A stretch of DNA of 64,000 nt from Solen grandis. Lineage: Eukaryota > Mollusca > Bivalvia > Adapedonta > Solenidae. Below are positions 44,424-55,015 of this stretch, piece after piece; the first letter of the stretch is position 1, and each line of letters begins with the position of its first letter. The position numbers and the translations under genes were made by a program. The notes beneath the pieces were generated by a model. That model made no database searches. It saw nothing but the letters and a program-made list of their open reading frames with translations, and was not told where the DNA came from. The DNA is taken from NCBI GenBank assembly GCA_021229015.1, contig CM037778.1:84150848-84214847 (forward strand). The letters run 5' to 3'.

Positions 44424-45895
44424 CAAGAGGGCCATGATGGCCCTGAATCGTTCACCTGATAATATATGAGCAACATATGTTGGATTTTTTATATTCACCT
44501 ACTTTTAGACCCCCCACAGGACCCAAGTTTCATGAAGATTGGGCCAAAAGTGTGGCATCTAGAGTGTTAACAGTTTTTTTCTAGCTCACATGAGCACAAC
44601 GTGCTCAAGGTGAGCTTTTCTGATCGCCTTTTGTCCGGCGTCCGTCGTCCGTGCGTGCGTCCGTGCGTGCGTGCGTGCGTGCGTGCGTCCGTGCGTGCGT
44701 CCGTGCGTGCGTCCGGCGTCAACAATTGCTTCAAACAACATCTCCTCCTAAACCGCTTGGCCAATTTGAAAAATATTTTGCAGGAATGTTCCTTGGATGA
44801 AGCTCTACTAAAGTTGTATAAATGGTTCTGGTCCATTGCATAATTAGGTCACAGGAGCTAAAAATAGATTTTAAAAATGCAAACTTTGAAAATCTTCTTC
44901 TGCAAAACTGCAAGGCCTAGAGCTTAGATATTTGGTATGTAGCATCATCTTATGGGCCACTACCAAGATTGTATAAATCATAGCCCTATGGTGATAAATG
45001 ACCCCGCACCAGGGGTCACTTGTTTTACATAGAGTTATATGGAAAAATCTTAAAAAATCTTCTTCTATGAATCCATCAGGCCTAGAGCTTAGATATTTGG
45101 TATGTAGCATCATCTTATGGGCCACTACCAAGATTGTACAAATCATAGCCCTATGGTGATAAATGACCCCGCACCAGGGGTCACTTGTTTTACATAGAGT
45201 TATATGGAAAAATCTTAAAAAATCTTCTTCTATGAATCCATAAGGCCTAGAGCTTAGATATTTGGTATGTAGCATCATCTTATGGGCCACTACCAAGATT
45301 GTACAAATCATAGCCCTATGGTGATAAATGACCCCACACTAGAGGTCACTTGTTTTATATAGAGTTATATAGGAAAATTAAAAAATCTTCTTCCATTAAT
45401 GCATAAGGCCTAGAGCTTAGATATTTGGTATGAAGCATCATCTTATGGGCCCCAAATTTTCAAAGTCTTGGCCCTACGGTGATAAATGACCCTGCACCCA
45501 AGTCTTCTCTGAAACCATATGGCCCATTGCTTAGATATTTGGTGTGTAGTATTGTCAGGGGTAAAATGTTTTAGATTAAGTTATATCAGAATCCTTGTCT
45601 GTTTAAAAACCTTGACATCAGTTGAAGCAATGGTACTCAGGTGAGCGATTCAGGGCCATCATGGCCCTCTTGTTTTTTTGTAAGATTTGACTTTGTGACC
45701 TTCTTTTTGACCCCACATGATCCAATTTCGAACATGTCCAAGATTTCATGGAGACAAACATTCTGATTAAGTTTCATGAAGATTGGGCCAAAAATATGGC
45801 CTCTATAGTGTAACAAGCCAAATTGTTGACGACGGGCGCCGGACGAAGGGCCATCACAAAAGCTCACCTTGAGCACGTTGTGCTCAGGTGAGCTA
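44424..45895 (+). mobile_element. Helitron-like element, outer copy of a nested pair
   Basis: The head is CAAGAGGGCCATGATGGCCC at 44424. The tail, with its GAGCACGTTGTGCTC hairpin and GTGAGCTA, ends at 45895. The body is split at a T-run by an inverted copy of a related subfamily (44582-45672). The two halves match the monomer seen at 47.7-48.6 kb. Confidence 0.75.
44582..45672 (-). mobile_element. Helitron-like element, inner inverted copy
   Basis: On the minus strand it has the CAAGAGGGCCATGATGGCCC head (45672), about three 165-bp monomers identical in type to those at 6.3-7.0 kb, a cgcacggacg minisatellite (44639-44716) and the terminal hairpin (44582-44620). T-runs flank both ends. The ORF at 44871-45311 is the 165-bp ladder read in one frame. 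Confidence 0.8.
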
Positions 45896-46299
45896 AAAAC
45901 ATTTAAAAATTGCGGCAGTACAAACCTAAACGTTAAAGCATTATTCACTTTTTCGTCATAAAGGAAATATTTGTCGAAATATTAGCAAAGATTTTTTTTT
46001 TCATTAATTTAACTGATTATCTTTTTTCATTAATTGAACTATTTCTTTTCTATAATATGTCCCTTCCAATCCTTTATCAATCATTAAGACCTTATATTGA
46101 TTACTTTCGGATTTAAACAGTCATTATTTTACTTAATGTATCCACCGTTCGCAACCAGTTACAGTCAGCTTATGTTGTCTTAGGACCATATACCTTGTTC
46201 TTCACGTGCACCTTATGCTGTACATGATCATCGTATGCCTTCGAATGGCGTCGGAACACAACTCCGTGCAGTAGTTACTGAAAGTACAAGCACACCGGC

Positions 46300-46880
46300 T
46301 TTTTTCACAATATCGCGGTGGCGCCGAGGGTATACGAGATTTCCTTCACACGCTTATATGAGTTGCTTATCTTTGGGTTTAGGTCTTTGTTTAAACCTAG
46401 ATGCTTGTGATGTTCCACATACTGTAGAGGGGTGTCATCAAATAACAAAGATTGTTTAATAAAATTACTAAGTAAAAAAACAAACAAAAAAACAACAACA
46501 TCAGTTTTGGAATGAACGAATTTAATCAACCATTGTTTAGCCCAGTTTAAGATTTTAAGGGTTGATCCCATTAGAGAAATGTTATCTGAGGAAACTGAAA
46601 GTGAGCTTTCATCAGCAAATAACCTGGTTGTACTAATTAATGAATCCGGTATGTCACTTACATAAATTTGAAATAGTAATAAATCGCGAACTAATGAAAA
46701 CTTTGATTTCTATTAATTAAATAGTTGTTAATCCACAATAGAATTTTCCTGTTTTAATTTATAAAATAAACCTTTACGCAAAGCTCTTTTGAATTATCGC
46801 AGAAAACCATACAGGTAGACTTTTCCGACGAATGCTTTACATATTTGATTGAAAATGTCTGCTACTTGGTATACAGTTGA
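46300..46880 (-). pseudogene. Non-LTR retrotransposon RT remnant
   Basis: Read on the minus strand, fragments occur in RT order: VWFSAIIQKSF near 46800, a degenerate catalytic box LFADESSLS (normally FADD) near 46640, LNWAKQWLIKF...HSKTD near 46540, and LFDDTPLQYVEHHKHLGL near 46430-46380. This matches the reverse transcriptase of Jockey/CR1-type LINEs. Multiple stops and the lost Asp show it is dead. Its ends are not identifiable. Confidence 0.7.
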
Positions 46881-47124
46881 ATGTCCTGGTAAAAAAACAA
46901 CTGATATTTGGAAATCATTTTATAACAATATCCTTTAAATTTTGTCATAAGGTTAAAATGGAACTTGTATATGATATCTCAGAGTGAGCCTGAGGTCAAA
47001 CCTTGAGCCAATACTTTCTGCAAAATTAATCAATTTCTGATCTCGGCTATCCTAAATTGGTATTTTGCTCTATTGCCCCAGACTTAGACATTTAAATTGT
47101 TATTATTACTATGGGTGCTTGGCA

Positions 47125-47370
47125 TGATTCTAGGGCACCTATGACCGAGTGGTTACAGTCTCTCACTTCCAGATAGCCCCTTACCGCTGTGGGTTTGAGT
47201 CTTATCAGTGTCACTTGGATTATTTCTGTGAGGAAGCCATCCAACTGGCTTGCGGAAAGTCGGAAGTTCTACCCGGAAACCTTTGTGCACTTGGTGTCCT
47301 CGCCCACCTGTTAATAGCTTGACGTCGGTTTTTGTCAGTACTACTGTTATATTAACGAAAAACAACAATT
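47125..47370 (+). mobile_element. tRNA-derived SINE
   Basis: The tRNA-like head (gggcacctatgaccgagtgg...ccgctgtgggtttgagtctt) is followed by the body 'gaggaagccatccaactggcttgcgg' and a 3' module 'cacctgttaatagcttgacgtcgg' shared with the copies at 49.97 and 63.4 kb. Confidence 0.75.
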
Positions 47371-47644
47371 AATAATCCTTTATAATTCATCATGGCAGTT
47401 GGCGGACATTCCAGAGTCTGGTCTGTCTACACATTCACACAACAAATGATTGTTATACCGCACACACACACACAAACAAATTAATTGATCGTAGCTTACA
47501 AACAAATGATTGTCTTTTACGCCGTACAGTCAACAAACGTCCTTAATTTCAATTACCATGATATAAATATCCGTCGCTTTTCTTCACAAAACAATCCATT
47601 TAAAAAGTTATTTAAGTTTTTTCTCAATTCCGCTCATTGCATTT

Positions 47645-48607
47645 TAGCTCACCTGAGCACAACGTGCTCAAGGGTGAGCTTTTGTGATGGCCCTTCGTCC
47701 GTCGTGTGTCAACAATATGGCTTGTTAACACTCTAGAGGCCATATCTTCATTAAACTTGCTCAGAATGTTTGTCTCCATAAAATCTTGGACAAGTTCGAA
47801 ATTGGGTCATGAGGGGTCAAAAAGTAGGTCACGAGGTCAAGTCTTATAAAAACCTTGTTAACACTCTAGAAGCAACATTTTTAGCCCAATTCTCATAAAC
47901 TTGTCAGAATGTTTCTCTCCATAAAATCTTGGACAAGTTCAAAATTGGGTCATGTGGGGTCAAAAAGTAGGTCACGAGGTTAAGTCTTATAAAAACCTTA
48001 TTAACACTAGAGGCCACATTTTTGGCCCAATCTTCATGAAACTTAGTCAGAATGTTTGTCTTCATAAAATCTTGGACAAGTTCGACTTTGGGTCACGTGG
48101 GGTCAAAAAGTAGGTCATGAGGTCAAATCTTAGAAAAACCTTGTTAACACTCTAGATGCCACATTTTTGGCCCAATCTTTATGAAACTTGTCAGAATGTT
48201 TGTTTCCATAAAATCTTCGACAAGTTCAAATTGGTCAGTGGGGTCAAAAAGTAGGTCATGAGTCAAATCTTAGAGAAACCTTGTTAACACTAGAGGCCAC
48301 ATTTTTGGCCCAATCCTTATGAAACTTGGTCAGAACGTTTGTTTCCATAAAATCTTGGACAAATTCGAATTTGGGCCATGTGGGTTCAAAAAGAAGGTCA
48401 TGAGGTCAAATCTTAGAAAAACATTGTTTACACTTCATAGGCCACATTTTTGGCCTTATCTTTATGAAACTTGGTCAGAATGTCTGTTTCCATAAAATCT
48501 TGGACAAGTTCAAAAGTGGGTCATGTAGGGTAAAAAAGTAGATCAATATGAAAAATCCAACATATGTTACTCATTTATAATTAGGTGACCCTCTCATGGC
48601 CCTCTTG
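47645..48607 (-). mobile_element. Helitron-like element, 140-bp ladder subfamily
   Basis: The minus-strand tail is TAGCTCACCTGAGCACAACG at 47645. The head ccatgagagggt/ccctcttg ends at 48607 (slightly decayed palindrome). The interior has about six monomers of about 140 bp (aaccttgttaacactctagaggccacattt, aatcttggacaagttc, gtcaaaaagtaggtca). The same subfamily recurs at 62182-63028. Confidence 0.75.
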
Positions 48608-48629
48608 TTGTAGATGAAGTTAATATTTT

Positions 48630-49964
48630 TAGCTCACCTGAGCACACCCTGCGTTCAGTGTCGTCAAACATTTGCTTTAAACATCTTCTCTGAAACCGCT
48701 GTACAGAATTTGATTAAATTTTGGCAGGGATGAAACTTGCGTGAACATTCTCAAAAGTTGCTAAAATAAACATGATCCATGTAGAACTTTGGATACCACG
48801 GCAACGGGAAGAAAAAAACAGCAAGATAGCCCTGAATCGCTCACCTGAGAAACATTGCCTTCATTGCATATTATAGTATTATGAGTCATACTGAATAAAT
48901 AATCCATGCAGAATTACAGCAAGATCATCTAATGTCCACACAAAAACTCTACCTTCCATCAAAATTTTGAAGGTCATAGCTCTTTTGATACCAGGGCTTT
49001 TGATACCAGGGCCATGATTTGAACGGACTTGAGTGAGGTTCACTATTAAGCATCTTAACTCCAGTCCTTGGTGTTTCTGAGAAGATCTCTTGAGGGTTTT
49101 CAATTAAGGCATGCCAATTTTGACCCTTGGGCCATAATTTGAACAAACATCGTAGAGGTTCACTAGGCCATGTTACACATCAAATATCTAAACTCCAAGC
49201 CTTGTGGTTTCTGACAAGAATTTTTTTTATAGTTTTTCCTATGTAAGTCTATGTAAAATCAAGTGACCCCAATTTGGACCCCAGGGCCATGATAGAAGTC
49301 CTTAGGACAATGCCAGACACCAAGTATCTAAGCTCTAGGCACTGCAGTTTCGGAGAAGATTATTTCACTTAAAAATCTATTTTTACCTCATGTGACCTAG
49401 ATATGCATTGGACCTGAAACATTTGAACAACGTTGGTAGAGCTTCACACAAGGAACATTCTTGTAAAGTTTAATCAAAATTGGCTTAGTGGTTAAGGAGG
49501 AGATGACGTTTAAAGAAAATTATTGACGCCGGACAAAAGGCGATCACAATAGGTCATCATGAGCTCGTTGTTCTCAGGTCAGCTAAAAATATGAAAGCTT
49601 TAAAAATCATCTCCTTCAAAACTACTGGCCAGATTTCTAAACGTTTTAGTGCAGATGTTCCTACCAGGGGCGAGGCTAGTTTGCCTTAAATGTATATAGT
49701 GAAAACTTTAAACATTATCTCCTCTGAAACCGCTTGATAGAGTTTGATTAAATTTGGCGGGGATGGTCCTTGGGTGAACCTTCACAAAAGTTGCTAAAAT
49801 AAACTTGATCCATGTAGAACTGTAGTTCTATTGCAACATAAAAATAAAAACCTTTAAAATCATCTTCAAAACTACTGGCCAGATTTCAAAATGTTTTAGT
49901 ACAGAATGATGTTTCTTGGGTAACCCTATACTTAGGTGAGCGATCAGAGCCTCTTTGGCCCTTG
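48630..49964 (-). mobile_element. Helitron-like element, outer copy of second nested pair
   Basis: The minus-strand tail TAGCTCACCTGAGCACACC is at 48630 and the head region (aggtgagcgatcagagcctctttggcccttg) ends at 49964. It is split by a plus-strand copy at 48822-49585. The matching phrases 'tctcctctgaaaccgcttgatagagtttgattaaattt' (49720s) and 'tctgaaaccgctgtacagaatttgattaaatt' (48690s) show internal monomers. Confidence 0.6.
48822..49585 (+). mobile_element. Helitron-like element, inner copy
   Basis: The head is a decayed caagatagccctgaatcgctcacctgag. Monomers contain 'aaatatctaaactccaagccttgtggtttctg' and 'gacccc...agggccatgat'. The tail has ggcgatcacaat, tgagctcgttgttctcagg and AGCTA at 49585. 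Confidence 0.6.
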
Positions 49965-49974
49965 TTTATGTATA

Positions 49975-50150
49975 GTTTCTCCAATATATTGAATGAACGC
50001 ATATAACGAGTTAATGTATACTTGATGCCCAAGGGCAACATGTCGATGCCTCCGTGCATTCGGGGTCTTGCTCCACCTGTAATTAGCTGGACGTCGCTAT
50101 ATGACTGAAATACTGATGAAGCGACTGTAAACTCAAATAGTCGAGTCAAG
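49975..50150 (-). mobile_element. SINE 3' fragment
   Basis: The module 'cacctgtaattagctggacgtcgctatatgactgaaatac' matches the SINE tails at 47300-47340 and 63425-63465. The tRNA head is absent. Confidence 0.55.
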
Positions 50151-50159
50151 TTTCTTAAA

Positions 50160-51340
50160 AATCAATGTCCAACTTACAGCCCAGACGAGCAAATTCAACC
50201 TCATGACATCTTACTTCTAGGTGTGACCTTGACCTTTGAGCTAGGGGCAAAACTCTTGTGCCTAAATCTAGATCTAATTGAGATTAACATAACTACAAAG
50301 TTATTTGAAAACCCTGTGATCCACGTCTAAGTTACAGCCCAGAAAAGCAAATCCAACTCCACGACATTTGACCTCATAGTGTGACCTAGACCTTTGAGCT
50401 AGGGACCAAAATCTCCTGCACCACACTACGCTTCACTGAGGTTAACATAACTACCAAGCTGTTTGAAGATGCTGCAATCCATGTCTAAGTTACAACTTTG
50501 ACAAGCAAATCCAACTCCATGACCTCTGATCTCTATGTTTAACTTGCACGTTGTGCACGACACACTGTCTCACTTAGCTTGGCATTTGCGTCATATTATT
50601 TGAGAACCCCTAAATCCACGGGGAAGTATCAGCACGGACATGCAAAAATGAACTCACGTTTGACCTTTGACCTCAAAGAATGACCCTGAACTTTGAACTA
50701 CGATTCTGGTTCTTATGTATGACACTACATTTTACTTAGTTTAACATTTGTGTCCCCGAAAAATATGAAAGTGTAATGGTTGGGATAAGCTATTTTAGAC
50801 AATTTTTTACATTTGACTTTTAAGAGTGACCTTGACCTTTGAGCTACGAATCTGGTTCTTGTGCATGACACTCTGTCATACTGAACTTTACATTTGTGCC
50901 AAATTATTTGAAATCCTTCCATGACGAAGTTACAGCCCAGACAAGCAAAAAAGATCATGTTTTTGAACTTTGACCTCCATCTATGACCTTGACCTTTGAG
51001 CTATGAATCTGGTTCTTGTGCATGACACTCCGTCACTGACTTAATTTGTGCAAATTATTTGAAATCCTTCCATGAAAAGTTACAACCCGGACAAGCAAAA
51101 AAGACATTTTTGACCTTTGACCTCCATCTGTGACCTTGAACTTAGAGCTACGAATCTGGTACATGACATTCCATCTGAGCTTGACATATTTGCCAAATTA
51201 TTTGAAAATCCTTCCATCCATTATGAAGTTATAGCCCGAACAAGACCAAATCCGGACGGACGCACGCACATACATACACTGAACCGCCATTGTGACAACT
51301 AAGTCGCTCACCGCAAGCGGGCTCGACAATAATATAGACG
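50160..51340. repeat. Tandem repeat, about 150-165-bp monomers, with minisatellite end
   Basis: Monomers share 'gttacagcccagacaagcaaa', 'tgaccttgacctttgagcta' and 'gaatctggttcttgtgcatgacac' (units start near 50175, 50335, 50490, 50640, 50930, 51080, 51235). The right end has accaaatccggacggacgc and gctcaccgcaagcgggctcgac, as in other dispersed repeats here. Confidence 0.7.
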
Positions 51341-52430
51341 TGTGCCAATGGAATCCTCCGGAACGGAATGAAATCAACGATGGATTTTCGGTTTTAAAAA
51401 TTGTATATGTGCATACATTTAAACAGTAGACATCGTCTCCAAATGACAGAAATATTGTCGGTGGGACGTTAAACCCAACACTCTAGCAAACATAAACAGT
51501 ATTTTTTTGAAGGTAAAACTATAATTCCAATATGAATTCCAATATCATAACATTCACAATGACTGGTGTAACTTACTTGTACAAGTTTTCTAGTTCCCGT
51601 CCGTCCCGTAAAGTACAGTTCCTCGCTCTTGAGGAATCGGTATTTTACATAACGGAATGAATGTTAACATTCGTTGAATGTTCAAAACATATTGTTTCCT
51701 ATTCTACAGGATCTTTTCCAACTTGTAATGTGCACGACGAACGTATAAACTCGTTTATATGTAGAATTCATTCATAATGCATTTTTGCTAGAGGCAAAGA
51801 GGGAGTACCACTTGAGTTACATATTTTGTAGAATAATGACAAAGGTTATTGGAATACAATACAGGGTAAATCAATGACGTGTACTTTGGTTCTCCTAGCC
51901 TAGCCCAAGCAACATGGTTCCGGTGGGAAATAGACCGAAATGCAGGCAGTTAAATTCACATAGTTACATACATTTTAATATTGGGGTGAACATGTGATAG
52001 TGAATATCTCCTGTTCCGCTCCGTAAAATACCAATGTTCTGGGGAATCGGTATAAGCGTTTTGTTTCTGTTTTTTTTTTCAAATTCAAGTAAATATTTTA
52101 AGAGAGGGCTTACGTTGATATGACTTGTGGTCCGATCCTTTTGCAAATTTATATATGTCGCAGTGTCATATTTACATATTATTTCCATCACATTTATGTC
52201 TCGTTTAGTCCTTTGTAGTACAGTAATTTGTAATGTCTATTTATAGATTGTCTATTGTGTCTGTCCTGTCTACACACGATCATAATCATCCTCATTAATT
52301 AATTTGCTCATTCAGTCATTTATTCGCTCATCCATATGCTCATTCATTCATTCTCTCATCTGTTATTTCAGAGTAACACCTGGCGTGGGCCTCGATCTAT
52401 TAATAGTTACTTCTCAACTAATTTCCTTCA
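51341..52430. other. No gene recognised
   Basis: AT-rich sequence without a recognisable gene. Simple tcattcattc-type repeats occur at 52300-52350. Confidence 0.4.
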
Positions 52431-52440
52431 CGCATGCGCA

Positions 52441-52694
52441 CTTCGTTATGAGAGATTTACATGGCTCGAGCCTGAATTCTTCTCGCTGATTAAAATTATT
52501 AGAACTGCGCACTGTCATGTTTTGCAGGTAATACTGAGTGATAGTATCGATGTCATACATATTTGTTTGCATTTTCCCATTCATCATTTACATGCATTTG
52601 TGTTCTGCACTTCGTTATGAGAGATTTACATGGCGCGAGCCTGAATTCTTTTCGCTGATTAAAATTATTAGAACTGCGCACTGTCGTGTTTTGC
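52441..52694 (+). repeat. 169-bp tandem duplication
   Basis: The block cttcgttatgagagatttac...actgcgcactgtc(a/g)tgttttgc occurs at 52441 and 52610. The second copy is cut at 52694 by the hAT-like element. Overlapping ORFs here repeat the same peptide and are not supported as genes. Confidence 0.75.
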
Positions 52695-54227
52695 CAGGCT
52701 GTCAAGCACACCTTTATGAAAAAGTAGGACAAAAGTAGGATTGGAAATATAGAAAAAGTAGGACAAAAGTAGGAAAATAGAAGAAAAAAAGTAGGACAAA
52801 AGTAGGACTGAAACAGAACATTTTTATAAAAAAAAAATTGTACAAATTTTTCACCATACACATAAAATATTGCAAATATCTTGTCAGTGCCATTAACTGA
52901 CGTCTGTATTATAAAAATGTATATTGTACATGTTTCTTGTCTGAAATAAATAAATAAACTAACTAACTAACAATACAATTGTTATGCGGTGCTCAGTTTG
53001 CACCTGCACGTTTGTTATAAATCCAGAATTACTTAAATCTATTAAAACAGTCACATTATACAGTTATTTGAACTTGTTGTACACTGTATTAATCATTATA
53101 ATGTAAAGCATGTAATGCTGATGTACATTTTATCTTGTAGTGCATAGAAACAGATTAACAAGGTTTTGTAAGTAATATTACACATCATAATATTGATAAT
53201 TAGGGAAAATCTTAGCTATTGAGTATTTAAAGCATCATAAAGAAGCAACATTGAACAATTCACTAGTTATAATCATGCCAGATTTGAAAACTGGATCAAC
53301 TAAATTTACTTTTCAGGCACCCCACACTCAATACATGAACTCTTAACATTACATAATGTGATCTAACATCAAACTGAACATGTCAAAATGACTTAACTAT
53401 TGATCACCAGCAAAGACACTGCATGTATGACCAAAGTTTTAGGAAGACCAGAAATCAAGAAACTTACAACTTCCAATATACATGTATGATAATTAAGCAG
53501 GTACTTATTAATATTTGCTCTGTTAATATGATTCACTAACAGAGAAAGAACATCATTGCACCAACTTTATTAAAAAAAAATCAATACAAGAGAAGCATAA
53601 ACAATTTTTATGGGTATATTATAACCATCATCAGTACTGTTACTCATATTTTGGCCTCACGGGTTAGAATAAATGATCCCAAACATTACAGCCAAGCACC
53701 ATACACAAACAAGGCTTGGCTGTGCATGTTAAGAAACAAACAGTGATCATCATAATCTGACACTGACAGATGATTTCCAATAATAACATATTATGCTAGA
53801 ATCACTTTACTTACTCTTTGTAAGCACAGGTGAAACTAGGCGATCCATCACCTTAGTCTTTTTAGCATCAATAACATCCTTTTCCTTTCTACACTTTTCC
53901 AGTTTCTTCCGTGCAGCTTCCATTCTTTTGTTTGCAACTTCCATGAGTCCTTGTACAATATGCATTTCATTCATGTTTTTACTTTTGATAGCATACAACT
54001 ACTGAGAGAGTAACCCTTTAAATTATTTTTATGTTGAGATTGCATTATGCCCCTAATTGCCCACAATAGTTAAATTTTATAATAACACAAGCATAATTTA
54101 CAGCAAATGAAATTACGCATTGCAAAGCAAAACGAAAAAGTAGGAAAAAGTAGGAATTTTGAAGGAAAAATAGGACTAAGGCCAAAAAAGTAGGAAAAAG
54201 CAGGAAAAGTAGGATCACTTGACAGCC
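52695..54227. mobile_element. hAT-like element, about 1533 bp
   Basis: The ends are inverted (CAGGCTGTCAAG at left, CTTGACAGCCTG at right). TGTTTTGC occurs on both sides (52687-52694 and 54228-54235) as an 8-bp target duplication, although the right end could be drawn two bases further with a 6-bp duplication. Subterminal guaggac-type tracts (gtaggacaaaagtagga) lie inside both ends. A 63-codon coiled-coil ORF on the minus strand (53807-53998) is the only coding trace. It is non-autonomous. Confidence 0.65.
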
Positions 54228-54334
54228 TGTTTTGCAAATTTTGAACATCTTTTCCCGAGTCACGAACCCCGAAGCAGAACCTACATTACCTATATAGGTT
54301 GGCTGCGACAACTGGCGTCAAACGTGGGGCGCCA

Positions 54335-54480
54335 AATGTCACAGGGTGAGAAAAATATGCAGCCTGACCGGGACTCGAACCCGGGGCCTTTCGCTTACAG
54401 GGCGAATGCTCTACCGACTGAGCTACCCGGCCTCTTACATATGATTCTCCCCTATTGTGAGTTAACGGTACTGTGACATT
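54335..54480 (-). mobile_element. tRNA-like module 1
   Basis: A full tRNA-like cloverleaf lies on the minus strand (about 54434 to 54362): D arm GCTCAGTCGGTAGAGC, anticodon arm TTCGC-CCTGTAA-GCGAA (anticodon TGT, Thr-like), T arm CCGGGTTCGAGTCCCGG. Base 33 is C instead of T and the acceptor stem has a G-A mismatch, so it is probably a tRNA pseudogene or SINE/LTR part. It is flanked by TGTCACAG and CTGTGACA. Confidence 0.5.
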
Positions 54481-54589
54481 ATCCCCCTCCATTTTAGAAT
54501 TCGTCCCGAATTCTTAGAGACAAAGAACATTGTGAAACGTTCTTGAGGTGCCGAAGCAGTAGCCATATCAAACAGTAGGTTATTTACGT

Positions 54590-54735
54590 TGGGCGCCAAA
54601 TGTAACAGGTGGTGAAAGAATCAATGACTCGACCGGGACTCGAACCCAGGGCCTCAGAAAAACCGTTCCTGCACTCTACCGACTGAGCCTATTGATTAAT
54701 CACCAAATACCTGTACCCGGCTACATATACCCCCT
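54590..54735 (-). mobile_element. tRNA-like module 2
   Basis: This shares GGGCGCCAAATGT, the antisense B-box (gaccgggactcgaaccc) and a cccctcc tail with module 1 about 290 bp upstream. Its tRNA-like part is more degraded (gcactctaccgactgagcc). It precedes the gag ORF by about 280 bp, so it may belong to the LTR or leader of that element. Confidence 0.45.
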
Positions 54736-55015
54736 CCAAATTTAGATTGTGTGACCTTTATTTCAATTGAGTAAGGCTGAGAATTTGCTTTATAAGTTTG
54801 AAGTGATAAGGTGGTGCTCCCTTTAATTTTACATTTGTGTCTGTTTCCATAGGTGCTTATTCTTTTAAACACTTAGCATATTTTACTCAAATGAATGTAT
54901 TTTGTGTATGGAGTACCATGTTTGCCAGATTCATGTTTTAAAAATACATTCTGATTTTGTTTGAATTTCACTCTTGAATTTCTTTGAGAGTGTGTTCATG
55001 TCACTTTGAGTAAAT

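Noticed and set aside
46235..46459. 74-codon plus-strand ORF
   Set aside because: It is antisense to the LINE RT relic and has no domain.
54362..54434. Functional tRNA-Thr gene
   Set aside because: The cloverleaf forms, but C at position 33 and an acceptor mismatch, plus the duplicated flanks, favour a tRNA-derived repeat.
54286..54492. 68-codon ORF containing VAQSVEHSPCKRKAPGSSPG
   Set aside because: This is the well-known conceptual translation of a tRNA or tRNA-like sequence, here the module at 54335-54480.
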